64,000 nucleotides of DNA, taken from Natrinema sp. SYSU A 869 (lineage in GTDB: Archaea; Halobacteriota; Halobacteria; Halobacteriales; Natrialbaceae). A program made the position numbers and the translations under genes. The stretch covers positions 3,782,001-3,846,000 of the forward strand of contig NZ_CP082249.1 in the NCBI RefSeq assembly GCF_019879105.1. The letters run 5' to 3'. The notes beneath the pieces were generated by a model. The model saw only the letters and a list, made by a program, of their open reading frames with translations, ran no database searches and had not been told where the DNA came from. How positions within the stretch are numbered: position 1 is the first letter of the stretch; every line of letters begins with the position of its first letter. Of the stretch, positions 1 through 8,393 are shown in pieces.

Positions 1-1
1 A

Positions 2-1347
2 CTCCTCCTCCGGCGGTACTTCACTGTCATGGTGCTCCTCTCTGTAGTCCTGGTAGCGACCGGTGGATACGCCGCATATGGAGCGTACGCGGACGACGGG
101 TATCGGACCGAACGCGAGGTGACCGCGACATGGACGCCCGAGACCGGCTTCGATCACAGCGCGACCGTCCAGAACGAGTCGTCCGTCTTCGAGACCGGCG
201 ACGTACTCACGAACCGACCGATATACTTCAGCCGCGTCGCGCCCGAACTGGACGGGACCTACGTCGTGAGCCACGCCGGCGATGTCGAGGCGGCGACCGT
301 CACCGTCGACCTCGCGCTCGAACTTCGGGCGGTCGAGGATCGAGGTGGTGAGTCGACGGTCCACTGGCGGGAGACCGAACCGCTTGCGTCGACGAGAATT
401 GCCAGCCTCGAGCCGGGCGAGCGGCAGGAGATCCCGTTTTCGGTATCCGTCGCAACCCTCGAGCGGCGTCTCGACGCTATTGAGGGCGAGCTTGGAGCTT
501 CACCGGGAACGACCGAGGTCGTAATCACTGCCGAGACGGAGATCGAGACCGCGACGGGTGACGAGTCCTTCGTTGATACCCGGACCGATACCCTCGAACT
601 CGAGCCGGGCGGGAATACGTATCGAGTGACTGCCAACCTCGCGGATGATCGCCAGTACGAGGCGACGAACCGCGTCCGGACCCCGGTTGAGTCGTCGCCG
701 CTCGCGAGCTATGGGGGGGGGGGGTGGTGCTGGCCCTCGGCGGGATCGCCAGTCTGGCGGTCTTGGGATGGGGGCGACATCGCTGCCTGTTCGCGGTCAC
801 GGCAGCAGACCGTGCTCGAGTCGAGTATCGACGAGCCCGCGCGGACTTCGACGACTGGATCTCCGCCGGGACCGTCCCCGAAGACGACGACCGGACCAGA
901 GTGACGGTCGAATCGCTCGCCGCGATCGCGGACGTAGCAATCGATACGGACCGGCGGGTAATCCAGATCGACGGGCCAACGTACGTCGTCCTCGTTGAGG
1001 ACGTCCGCTACGTCTACGAACCGCCGGCCGACGTGGCAGTGGCCAGCAGTGAGGATACAAGCGATCCGACCATTGGAACGGCATCGGCGACCGAAGTCGT
1101 CGCGGACGATCCGATCGACGCGACAGACCGGCACGCCGCGGATACGCAATCCGATGCGATCGACCAAGGCGTGACTGACGAGGCGAGCGAGCGGGACGTC
1201 CCCGACGAGTGGGAGTTTGGCGAACCGGCCGGAGATGCTGACCCCAGCGACGAATCGGATGACGATCCCGACGACTGGATATTCGACGATTCCTCGACCA
1301 TCGAGGAGGAGCGCGAGCAGTCTCCTCGTGAGCGAGAAGCGGACTGA
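2..1347 (+). pseudogene. DUF5305-type membrane protein, 5'-truncated by window edge and frameshifted at a poly-G tract
   Basis: The reading frame is already open at base 2, and the first visible ATG (29) sits inside a hydrophobic segment, so the true start lies upstream of the window. The first part reads as a membrane anchor followed by an extracellular beta-rich domain. At 713-724 there is a run of twelve G. The original frame then degenerates, while the frame entered at 724 gives a second membrane helix and an acidic cytoplasmic tail ending at 1347. This layout (helix, external domain, helix, acidic tail) is that of the haloarchaeal DUF5305 family. One extra G (13) or two fewer (10) would restore one continuous protein. 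Function is unknown; the family often sits near signal-peptidase-like genes. The assignment is from overall layout, not a search. Confidence 0.7.
713..724. repeat. Homopolymer G12 at a frameshift point
   Basis: Twelve consecutive G bases lie inside the coding region of the DUF5305-type gene, directly before its second membrane helix. Tract length decides the frame. It is a candidate slippage (phase-variation) site or a sequencing-length error. Confidence 0.9.
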
Positions 1348-1451
1348 CACCATCGAAGATACCCACAAACGTGTATAATGTCGTGTGTCAGTGACGGAAT
1401 TCGACGCACAAACACGAGGATTTTTATCGGCTCGGTGCCCTACTGACTTCC

Positions 1452-2963
1452 ATGACTGATGGGCGGGGCGAAACTCCCCGGCGAACAGGAATGACCGAAA
1501 AGTGCGGCGTCGTCGGCGTCTCACTGGACGGTCGAGACGCGGCACGACCGTTGTACTACGCGCTCTACGCACTCCAGCACCGCGGCCAGGAGTCAGCCGG
1601 GATCGTCACGCACGACGGCTTCCAGCAACACAGCCATGTCGAGATGGGCCTAGTGGGCGACGTCTTCGACGAGGACGACCTCGATATGCTCAACGGCTCG
1701 GCGGGGGTGGGTCACGTCCGGTATCCGACGGCCGGCTCGGTCGACTCCTGCTGTGCACAGCCGTTCTCCGTCTCGTTCAAGAGCGGCTCGCTGGGTCTTT
1801 CGCACAACGGCAACCTCGTCAACGCTGACGAGATCCGCGACGAACTCGCCGCTGTGGGCCACGCTTTCACCAGCGACGGCGACACCGAGGTCATCGCCCA
1901 CGACCTCGCGCGCAACCTCTTAGAGGAGGACCTCGTTCGGGCCGTCAAACGGACGATGGGGCGAATTCACGGCTCGTACTCGCTGACGATCAGCCACGAC
2001 GATACCATCCTCGGCGTACGCGATCCGCAGGGGAACCGCCCGCTTTGTATCGGGAAACTCGAGGACGGTTACATTCTCGCCTCGGAGTCGGCAGCGATCG
2101 ACACGTTAGATGGGGACCTCGTCCGCGACGTTCGACCGGGCGAACTCGTCGTCCTTCAGGAGGACGGCGCGGGTTTCGATTCCTACCAACTCGTCGAGAA
2201 CGAGAACACCGCTCACTGCTTCTTCGAACACGTCTACTTTGCGCGACCCGACAGCGTCATCGACGACACGCTCGTCTACGAGGCGCGGCGCAATCTGGGC
2301 CGCAAACTCTGGGAAGAAAGCGGCGTCGAGACTGACGTCGTGATGCCAGTTCCCGACTCCGGACGCGCCTTCGCCTCGGGTTACGCCGACGCCGCAAGCG
2401 AGACGACCGCCGACGGTGAGCCACGAGACGCGGACGACGACGGCGTCGAGTTTGCCGAGGGACTGATGAAGAACCGCTACGTCGGCCGGACGTTCATCAT
2501 GCCGACCCAGGACGAGCGCGAACGCGCGGTGCGGCTCAAACTCAACCCGATCAAATCGACGATCGAGGGCAAGACCGTCACCGTCATCGACGACTCGATC
2601 GTCCGCGGGACGACCTCGACCCAACTCGTCCAGCTCCTGAAGGACTGCGGGGCCGAAGAGGTTCACGTTCGAATCGGTGCCCCGGAGATCGTCGCCCCCT
2701 GCTACATGGGGATCGACATGGCCACTCGCGAGGAACTGATCGCTTCGGACAAGTCCGTCGCCGAGATTCGCGACGAGATCGCCGCCGACAGCCTCGCCTA
2801 CCTCTCGACCGACGCCGTCGCCGAGGTGCTCGGGAAGGAGCGACTCGACCTCTGTCTGGGCTGCGTAACGGGGGAGTACCCCTACGATATCGAGGGCGAA
2901 GAGACCGACCGCGACGTGAGTCGTCCCGACGTTGGCGAGCAGCCACTTCACGCGGACGACTAA
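1452..2963 (+). CDS. purF: Amidophosphoribosyltransferase (PurF)
   Basis: First committed step of purine synthesis: PRPP plus glutamine give phosphoribosylamine. The N-terminal Ntn glutaminase domain begins at MTEKCGVVGV; its Cys becomes the catalytic N-terminal residue after propeptide removal. The C-terminal phosphoribosyltransferase domain has the PRPP loop VTVIDDSIVRGTTS. A CLGCVTGEYP motif near the end, plus Cys in APCYMG and AHCFFE, matches the Fe-S-containing Bacillus-type PurF. The ATG at 1452 lies about 27 nt after a TATA-like TTTTTATC (1421-1428), consistent with a leaderless start and a 17-residue propeptide. The ATG at 1491 would leave only four residues before the Cys. Length is normal for the family. 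Confidence 0.95.
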   Translation: MTDGRGETPRRTGMTEKCGVVGVSLDGRDAARPLYYALYALQHRGQESAGIVTHDGFQQHSHVEMGLVGDVFDEDDLDMLNGSAGVGHVRYPTAGSVDSCCAQPFSVSFKSGSLGLSHNGNLVNADEIRDELAAVGHAFTSDGDTEVIAHDLARNLLEEDLVRAVKRTMGRIHGSYSLTISHDDTILGVRDPQGNRPLCIGKLEDGYILASESAAIDTLDGDLVRDVRPGELVVLQEDGAGFDSYQLVENENTAHCFFEHVYFARPDSVIDDTLVYEARRNLGRKLWEESGVETDVVMPVPDSGRAFASGYADAASETTADGEPRDADDDGVEFAEGLMKNRYVGRTFIMPTQDERERAVRLKLNPIKSTIEGKTVTVIDDSIVRGTTSTQLVQLLKDCGAEEVHVRIGAPEIVAPCYMGIDMATREELIASDKSVAEIRDEIAADSLAYLSTDAVAEVLGKERLDLCLGCVTGEYPYDIEGEETDRDVSRPDVGEQPLHADD

Positions 2964-3145
2964 CGAAATTTTGTTCTGCGCGAGCGGCGGCGCAACGCGC
3001 CTTGCTCGCTCGACAAAATTTCGATCAAAAGCACTCCTCCTTCCCCTCTGCTCGTTTCACTCGCACCGGGTCAGTCGTCGGCCCACTCGCTCACTGACTC
3101 GCGGCCATCGGCCGCTCGTCTTACCGCGGCGCTACGCGCCGCGCT
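2964..3145. repeat. Palindrome-rich spacer downstream of purF
   Basis: Directly after the purF stop lies a perfect 11-bp inverted repeat (CGAAATTTTGT at 2964-2974 with its complement at 3013-3023), with a GC-rich inner stem. Two compact hairpins follow: 3101-3115 (6-bp arms, 3-nt loop) and 3126-3142 (7-bp arms, 3-nt loop). The spacer separates convergent genes and could terminate both. The stacked hairpins also resemble repetitive extragenic palindromes. No reading frame here looks real. Confidence 0.7.
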
Positions 3146-3195
3146 TTCGTTCGCTCGCGGATGCAACGGTGTTCTCAGACTATGACCCGTGCAGA

Positions 3196-5019
3196 TCATC
3201 CTTGAAACGCCTCCGCGAACTCCGTCGGGAGTGTTCCGATATCGATTCCCCAGGCGATCGGCAGCCAGCCGAGCGCGACGAGCGTGATTAAGATAATTCC
3301 GATGACGTTCAGACCGATGCCGATCTTGGCCATCTGTGGCAACGTGATGTAGCCGCTGCCGAAGACGATCGCGTTCGGCGGCGTCGCGACCGGCAGCATG
3401 AACGCGAACGAGGCAGCGGTCGCGCCCGCGATCATTAATCCGAACGGATGGACGCCGATGCCGACCGCAACGCCTGCGAGGATGGGCATCAGCATCGCCG
3501 TCGTCGCCGTGTTCGACGTGACTTCCGTCAGAAAGATCGTCATCAGGACTACGGCGAACAGAATGGCGATCATCGGCACGCCCTCGAGGAGACCGAGCCC
3601 TTCGCCGATCCATTCCGCGAGGCCGGTATCGCCGAAGCCACTGGCGATCGCGAGGCCGCCGCCGAATAGGAGGATGACGCCCCACGGGATGTCGACGGCG
3701 TTGGTCCAGTCGAGCAGGAAGGTGTGGTTACCGTCTGCGGTCGTCGTCGGGAGCGTGAACAGGACCATCGCGCCGCCGATCGCAACGATCGTATCGGCGT
3801 CCTCGGGTGGTGCGACACCGAGGAGCGGATCGATCAGGCTGGCACCGATCCAGGCCGCGGCCATCCCGACGAAGACGACGGCGACCATTTTTTCCTGTCG
3901 CTTCATCGGGCCGAGTCGCTCGAGTTCGCGGTCGATCGTGTCCGCACCGGCGGGGAGTTCCTCGAACTGCGGTGCCACTGCCCGCGTGACGTAGGTGTAG
4001 ACTGCCACGAGACCGATCGCCGAGATGGGAACGCCGTAGAGCATCCACTCGGCGAACGAGACCGACTGGTCGAAGAGCGCGTCGGCCTGGCCCGCGAAGA
4101 GCACGTTCGGCGGGGTTCCGATGAGCGTCGAGACGCCGCCGACGGACGCGCCGTAGGCGATACAGAGCATCAGCGCGATGCCGAAGGAGAAATTGCCTTC
4201 GCTCGTGTCGACTGCGAGGTCGCTCTCGTCGACGAGGTCTGCGGTCTGGTAGATGACCGCGAGCGCGATGGGGACCATCATCATCACGGTCGCACTATTC
4301 GAGACCCACATCGAGAGGAACGCCGTCGCGAGCATGAACCCGAGGATGAGTCTCGAGGGTTCGGTGCCGACGGCTTTGATCGTCCGCAGCGCGATCCGGC
4401 GGTGCAATCCCCACCGTTGCATCGCCATCGCGAGGAAGAACCCACCCATGAACAGGAAAATCAGCGGGTGGCCGTACGACGGCGTCGTCTCTGCGACGGG
4501 CAACGCGCCGGTCAGCGGAAACAGGACGATCGGCAACAGCGACGTCGCTGGGATTGGGATCGCCTCGGACATCCACCAGACGGCGACCCAGGCCGTGACG
4601 GCGGCAACGGCCTTCCCCGCGGCGGACAGCCCGCTCGGCGTCGGCGAGAGGAAGATGAGCGCGAACAGGAGCGGGCCGAGGACGAAGCCGACCTTCTGTC
4701 GGAGGCGGTACGTGCCGCCGACGTCGAACGGAGAGCCGCCGTCGTCCCCGCGACTCCCGTCGCTGTCCGAACCGCCATCAGGGCCCTCCTCCCACTCACC
4801 GCCGGGATCGGTTTCGCCACCTCCGTCCGGATCGCGTCCGCCGTCGGGAAACACCCGTTGTGCGAGGCGTCGTTCCTCAGCCGTCAGATCGTCCATGTCT
4901 GCGATCATGGCCGGTGCGTCGAGCGCGAGATATGCCTTCGTCCGGGCGTTGACGATCCACAAGTACCGCCACAGCCGCCAGGTCACCGCTCGAGCGGTCC
5001 GCTCGCGTTCGGCCACCAT
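3196..5019 (-). CDS. SLC13 / DASS-family sodium-coupled anion permease
   Basis: A 607-residue integral membrane transporter of the divalent anion:sodium symporter family, which moves dicarboxylates, sulfate or phosphate. The two diagnostic Ser-Asn-Thr/Ser type motifs are visible (VSNSATVMMM and TSNTATTAMLMPI), each next to a re-entrant hydrophobic stretch. There are many hydrophobic helices from about residue 110 onward. The N-terminus carries a cytoplasmic extension of about 100 residues with a Gly/Asp-rich linker, unusual compared with bacterial members. I start it at 5019 (ATG) rather than at the longer frame because TATTTATAC (minus strand, 5047-5054) lies the right distance upstream. Substrate cannot be told. 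It is divergent from the tautomerase gene. Confidence 0.88.
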   Translation of the reverse strand: MVAERERTARAVTWRLWRYLWIVNARTKAYLALDAPAMIADMDDLTAEERRLAQRVFPDGGRDPDGGGETDPGGEWEEGPDGGSDSDGSRGDDGGSPFDVGGTYRLRQKVGFVLGPLLFALIFLSPTPSGLSAAGKAVAAVTAWVAVWWMSEAIPIPATSLLPIVLFPLTGALPVAETTPSYGHPLIFLFMGGFFLAMAMQRWGLHRRIALRTIKAVGTEPSRLILGFMLATAFLSMWVSNSATVMMMVPIALAVIYQTADLVDESDLAVDTSEGNFSFGIALMLCIAYGASVGGVSTLIGTPPNVLFAGQADALFDQSVSFAEWMLYGVPISAIGLVAVYTYVTRAVAPQFEELPAGADTIDRELERLGPMKRQEKMVAVVFVGMAAAWIGASLIDPLLGVAPPEDADTIVAIGGAMVLFTLPTTTADGNHTFLLDWTNAVDIPWGVILLFGGGLAIASGFGDTGLAEWIGEGLGLLEGVPMIAILFAVVLMTIFLTEVTSNTATTAMLMPILAGVAVGIGVHPFGLMIAGATAASFAFMLPVATPPNAIVFGSGYITLPQMAKIGIGLNVIGIILITLVALGWLPIAWGIDIGTLPTEFAEAFQG

Positions 5020-5046
5020 GTGCTCGATTTCTCCCACGAGCACGCG

Positions 5047-5054
5047 TATAAATA
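5047..5054 (-). promoter_or_regulatory. TATA box for the SLC13 permease gene
   Basis: TTTATA-type box read on the minus strand, centred about 30 nt before the chosen ATG at 5019. This is the typical haloarchaeal spacing for a leaderless transcript. Confidence 0.6.
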
Positions 5055-5071
5055 GTGGTCGCTTACACGGT

Positions 5072-5088
5072 CCCGTCGGCCCGACGGG
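5072..5088. promoter_or_regulatory. Perfect inverted repeat in a divergent promoter
   Basis: CCCGTCGG and CCGACGGG flank a single C, giving a 17-nt perfect dyad just upstream of the permease TATA box and before the tautomerase start. Position and symmetry suit an operator for a dimeric regulator, but no regulator gene is adjacent. Confidence 0.4.
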
Positions 5089-5124
5089 CAGAACGTACAA
5101 GCCAACGACCGGACAACTCGCGGT

Positions 5125-5514
5125 ATGCCCCTGTTACAGTTCGACACGACGCTGTCGCCGTCGGACGCGGAGAAGACCGCCTTCGCCGAGCGGGTGACGG
5201 ACTACTACACGACCGAGATGGCGACGACAGCGGGTCACGTCGCGGTGACGATCCGCGAACACGAGGCAGCCGACCTCCACCTCGGGCGCGCCGTCGAGGG
5301 ACCGCTGCTCTTTCTCGACGCCGAGATCCGCCGCGGCCGATCGTTCGAGCGGAAGCGGGCGTTCGCGCTCGCTGCCATGGAGTACGCCGGGGATACCTTC
5401 GACGTTCCCGACGAGAACATGAAGGTCGTCTTCACTGAACACCCCGGCGAGGCGATGATGGGCGTCGACCGCGTCGGCGGCGAGTGGGACGGCGAGAGCG
5501 ACGATTCCGAGTAA
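5125..5514 (+). CDS. 4-oxalocrotonate tautomerase-like protein
   Basis: A 129-residue protein beginning MPLLQF, which exposes Pro2 as the N-terminal proline base used by the tautomerase superfamily. Length and beta-alpha-beta pattern suit a fused or long-form member rather than the 60-residue 4-OT. The acidic C-terminal tail is typical of halophiles. The substrate is unknown. It is transcribed divergently from the SLC13 transporter, so a link between an imported organic anion and its tautomerisation is possible but unproven. Confidence 0.75.
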   Translation: MPLLQFDTTLSPSDAEKTAFAERVTDYYTTEMATTAGHVAVTIREHEAADLHLGRAVEGPLLFLDAEIRRGRSFERKRAFALAAMEYAGDTFDVPDENMKVVFTEHPGEAMMGVDRVGGEWDGESDDSE

Positions 5515-5721
5515 GTATAGAAGCCCGGCTGTCGGTCCGGGCGTGCTGTTGCAGTTGTCGGTTCGAGCCGCTGTTGCAATTGTCAGTCTGAACGCGACGG
5601 TCCGGACGCTGGGTTGATAGCGACGATCCGATTATCGGGCCGGTCGCGACGGGTTACCGTTCGATCGGCGACACGACTGAGCGCTGAAACCACTATCTGT
5701 CTCCCTCCCGAAGCGATTCGT

Positions 5722-6177
5722 ATGTACCGCGTACTGCTTCCAGTCGACGAATCCGAACCGCGAGCGCGGGCACAGGCCACCGTCGTCCGCGACCTTCCGG
5801 GCGCGACGACGGACGTCTCAGTCGACGTGCTTCACGTTCGCGAGGGCGAGTCGGGAACGGATGCTGAGTGGGCGGCGGGCGGGTTCACCGAGGAGTACGC
5901 TGCCGAGATGGAGCGGGTCACCGACGACGAGGCCCTTCCCGAATCGGTCGAGGCAGCGGTCGACGTACTGGACGCGAGCGACCTCAAGTGGACAATCAGG
6001 ACGGCAACCGGCGATCCCGCAGCGACGATCCTCGAGGCGGCGGCGGAGTACGATAGCGATGTGATCGTTATCGGCGTCCAGAATCGGTCGCCCGTCGGCA
6101 AGGTGCTCTTCGGGAGCGTCGCCCAGGCCGTGATACTCGACAGCGAGCGGCCGGTAACCGTCGTTCCGGCGACCTGA
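5722..6177 (+). CDS. Universal stress protein (UspA family)
   Basis: A 151-residue single-domain UspA protein starting MYRVLLPVDES. The C-terminal ATP-binding signature is clear: VIGVQNRSPVGKVLFGSVAQ, the G-2x-G-9x-G-S/T type motif, followed by the last strand PVTVVPAT. A longer in-frame extension upstream (to 5614) has non-halophilic composition and was rejected. The spacer before it (5515-5721) contains a direct repeat of CTGTTGCA-TTGTC-G at about 5545 and 5570, and nothing coding. Confidence 0.88.
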   Translation: MYRVLLPVDESEPRARAQATVVRDLPGATTDVSVDVLHVREGESGTDAEWAAGGFTEEYAAEMERVTDDEALPESVEAAVDVLDASDLKWTIRTATGDPAATILEAAAEYDSDVIVIGVQNRSPVGKVLFGSVAQAVILDSERPVTVVPAT

Positions 6178-6237
6178 ACGAACGCGAGTCAACGACAGCG
6201 ATCCGGTCTGTGTCAGCGGTTCCGATCGATCCCGCCG

Positions 6238-7014
6238 TCAGTCGTCGTCTCTCCATCGGTCGTCCCCGCGCTCCGTTTGCGTTCCGTCATCCGTCGCTCC
6301 CCACGACGGCTGCTCACGACGGTCGGTTTCGCCGGCGTCCGTCTCGGAGTGGGGCCGGTTCTCGAGGTAGACACGAGCATACGCGAGTTGGACGATCGGA
6401 CTGCCGATCGCGGTCAGGACAACCGTGGCGGCGAAGTACGTGAGAGAGAACCCCTCGTTGAGATCGGTAACGCTGAGATCGGTCGCGACGAACGCCACGA
6501 CCATTCCGCCGAGGAAAACGAACAGCCACGTGAGGGAGATGCCGACCAGTTTCGCGAGGTTTCCATCGGCGACAGTCCAACTCGTCTTGAGGCTCTCGAC
6601 CGCGTCCTGGTCGTCGATGACGCATGCGGGGAACGCGAGCGAGAGTCGAACGGCGAGATAGAGTCCCGGAAGCACGAAGAAGATCAGTCCGGCGGCGACG
6701 GCCAGAACGTAGACGACCGTCGCACCGAACAGCGATAAGTACCGCTGGCGGACGGTAGTCGATGCTCGAGCGATATCACTCGACGCTCCGCGCGCTTCCT
6801 GCTCGCCGATCACATGAGCGAGACCGTCGACGTATATTACGGCAAGGAAGGCAGCGACGGCGAAGAGCAACCCGAGGGTGCCGGGACTGTTACTGAACGC
6901 CTCCAGAAGCCCGTACAGGAGGAAGATAACGATCAAAACCGGATTTCGTCGGAGCCACTCGGTCGCCGCGACGAGGGTTCCGATTGACCCTTTTCGTCGG
7001 AGATGTTGTTCCAT
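6238..7014 (-). CDS. Multi-pass membrane protein (GDPD membrane-domain / DUF7847-like)
   Basis: A 258-residue protein with about five to six hydrophobic segments between residues 25 and 220 and a polar, Asp/Glu/Arg-rich tail. The region around LSLAFPACVIDDQDAVESLKTSW resembles the repeated motif of membrane domains related to glycerophosphodiester phosphodiesterase accessory regions. No catalytic residues are seen. The start at 7014 follows a TATA-like TTTTATATT on the minus strand (about 7038-7050). Function is unknown. Confidence 0.65.
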   Translation of the reverse strand: MEQHLRRKGSIGTLVAATEWLRRNPVLIVIFLLYGLLEAFSNSPGTLGLLFAVAAFLAVIYVDGLAHVIGEQEARGASSDIARASTTVRQRYLSLFGATVVYVLAVAAGLIFFVLPGLYLAVRLSLAFPACVIDDQDAVESLKTSWTVADGNLAKLVGISLTWLFVFLGGMVVAFVATDLSVTDLNEGFSLTYFAATVVLTAIGSPIVQLAYARVYLENRPHSETDAGETDRREQPSWGATDDGTQTERGDDRWRDDD

Positions 7015-7089
7015 ACAACATATTGAAGAAATATAGGCAATATAAAATACCCGTCTCAAAGATGGATACGGCGCTTCCGTCGCGGCGGG

Positions 7090-8313
7090 CTATCGGAGGC
7101 AGGCCGCTACGACCTCGAGCATGTCCTCGCCGCGGACCTCCTCGGCAAACAGCGGTACTCGACGGACGTCGGTACCGCGGAAGAGGTCCTGTGCCTCGGC
7201 CAGCGCACCCTGCTGGACGTCCCAGCGGCGCTGACAGAACTCGCAGTCCTCGAGATTTGGCTGCAGGAACTGCCCGTCGACGTCGTCGGTGACGTTTGAC
7301 AGTGGCTCCATCACGCGGTTGACGACAACGGTCCCGACGGGGATTTCGAACTCTCGAAGCTGCTGGCGCAGCCGCTTTGATTCGAAGACGCTCATCTCTT
7401 CGGGGACCATGACGATCCGGAAGTCCGTCCGCGCTGGATCACGCAGCGCGGCTCGCAAGCGCTCGATGCGCTCGCGCAGTTCCTCTAAGTCCTCGAGATC
7501 GCTGTCGTCGGTGCCTTCGTCACCGCCGAACATCCCCTTGACGCCGTCGAGCATCCCACTGATGCGCTGGCGGAATTTCATTAGTCGGCCCATCATCGTG
7601 TCCATAATTTCGGGGAGCTGTAGCAATCGAAGCGTGTGGCCCGTCGGAGCCGTGTCGACGATCACACGCTCGAAGCGCTCGTCGTCCATGTACTCGAGCA
7701 GGAGTTGCATCGCGGCGGCCTCGTCGGCTCCGGGCATCGCACCGCCGAAGAGGGCGTCCATTGGTGAGTCGCCGCCGAGCATGTCACCCAGGCCGCCGAG
7801 GGGGCCGCCCTCGGCACCCTCGCCACCGGGGAATGGGGACCCGCCGCCCTCACCGCCGGGGAAGGGCGATTCCCCATCTTCCCCCGCGCCCGGACCGCCG
7901 AAGGGGGTCTCTCCCGCTTCGATCGCGGCCTCGGGATCGATCTCGGCCGCGTAGAGGGGGATATCGTCCCGGATCCGGCCGGGTTCGGCCGGGATATCGG
8001 TCTCGAATGTGTCCGAGAGCGAGTGGGCCGGGTCGGTCGAAACGACCAGCGTTCGGGTACCGCCTCGGGCGCTGTCGAGGGCGGTCGCGGCCGCCATCGT
8101 CGTCTTTCCGACGCCGCCTTTCCCGCCGTAGAGGACGTAGTCGGGGCCGTCGATCGGCTCGTCCGACGGCTCGACGTCGATGGTCTCGCGCTCGTCCGTC
8201 GCCGCGTCGTCGACGGAGTCCGTCGGCGTTACCTCGATCGTGTGTGCGTCGTCGCTATCCCTGCTCGTCGTCTCGTCTTCCTCGTCGACCGGCTCGACGT
8301 CGATGCCGCTCAT
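7090..8313 (-). CDS. Get3/ArsA-family ATPase (TRC40-like)
   Basis: Deviant P-loop ATPase of the ArsA/Get3 family, involved in tail-anchored protein targeting or anion transport. From the ATG at 8313 the protein has an acidic leader of about 60 residues, then the P-loop GGKGGVGKTT, the switch I region STDPAHSLSD, the A-loop/switch II region VIVDTAPTGHTLRLL, and a C-terminal CEFCQRR Cys-x2-Cys pair that can bind zinc at the dimer interface. A Gly/Pro-rich low-complexity insertion (repeats of PFPGGEGGGS type) lies in the middle. A longer frame reaches 8466 (GTG at 8361 possible) and would overlap the aminotransferase gene. No arsenic genes are nearby, which favours a Get3-like role. Confidence 0.85.
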   Translation of the reverse strand: MSGIDVEPVDEEDETTSRDSDDAHTIEVTPTDSVDDAATDERETIDVEPSDEPIDGPDYVLYGGKGGVGKTTMAAATALDSARGGTRTLVVSTDPAHSLSDTFETDIPAEPGRIRDDIPLYAAEIDPEAAIEAGETPFGGPGAGEDGESPFPGGEGGGSPFPGGEGAEGGPLGGLGDMLGGDSPMDALFGGAMPGADEAAAMQLLLEYMDDERFERVIVDTAPTGHTLRLLQLPEIMDTMMGRLMKFRQRISGMLDGVKGMFGGDEGTDDSDLEDLEELRERIERLRAALRDPARTDFRIVMVPEEMSVFESKRLRQQLREFEIPVGTVVVNRVMEPLSNVTDDVDGQFLQPNLEDCEFCQRRWDVQQGALAEAQDLFRGTDVRRVPLFAEEVRGEDMLEVVAACLR

Positions 8314-8393
8314 ACGCGCCGGTTCCCCGTCCAGACACGAGTATTCGTCGGTCTCGGTTACCGGGCACAACGGACCCCTGTCGATCTCGCCGC

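Noticed and set aside
3724-5055. Long plus-strand frame opposite the SLC13 permease
   Set aside because: Arg/His-rich shadow of the permease gene, a common artefact of high-GC codon bias.
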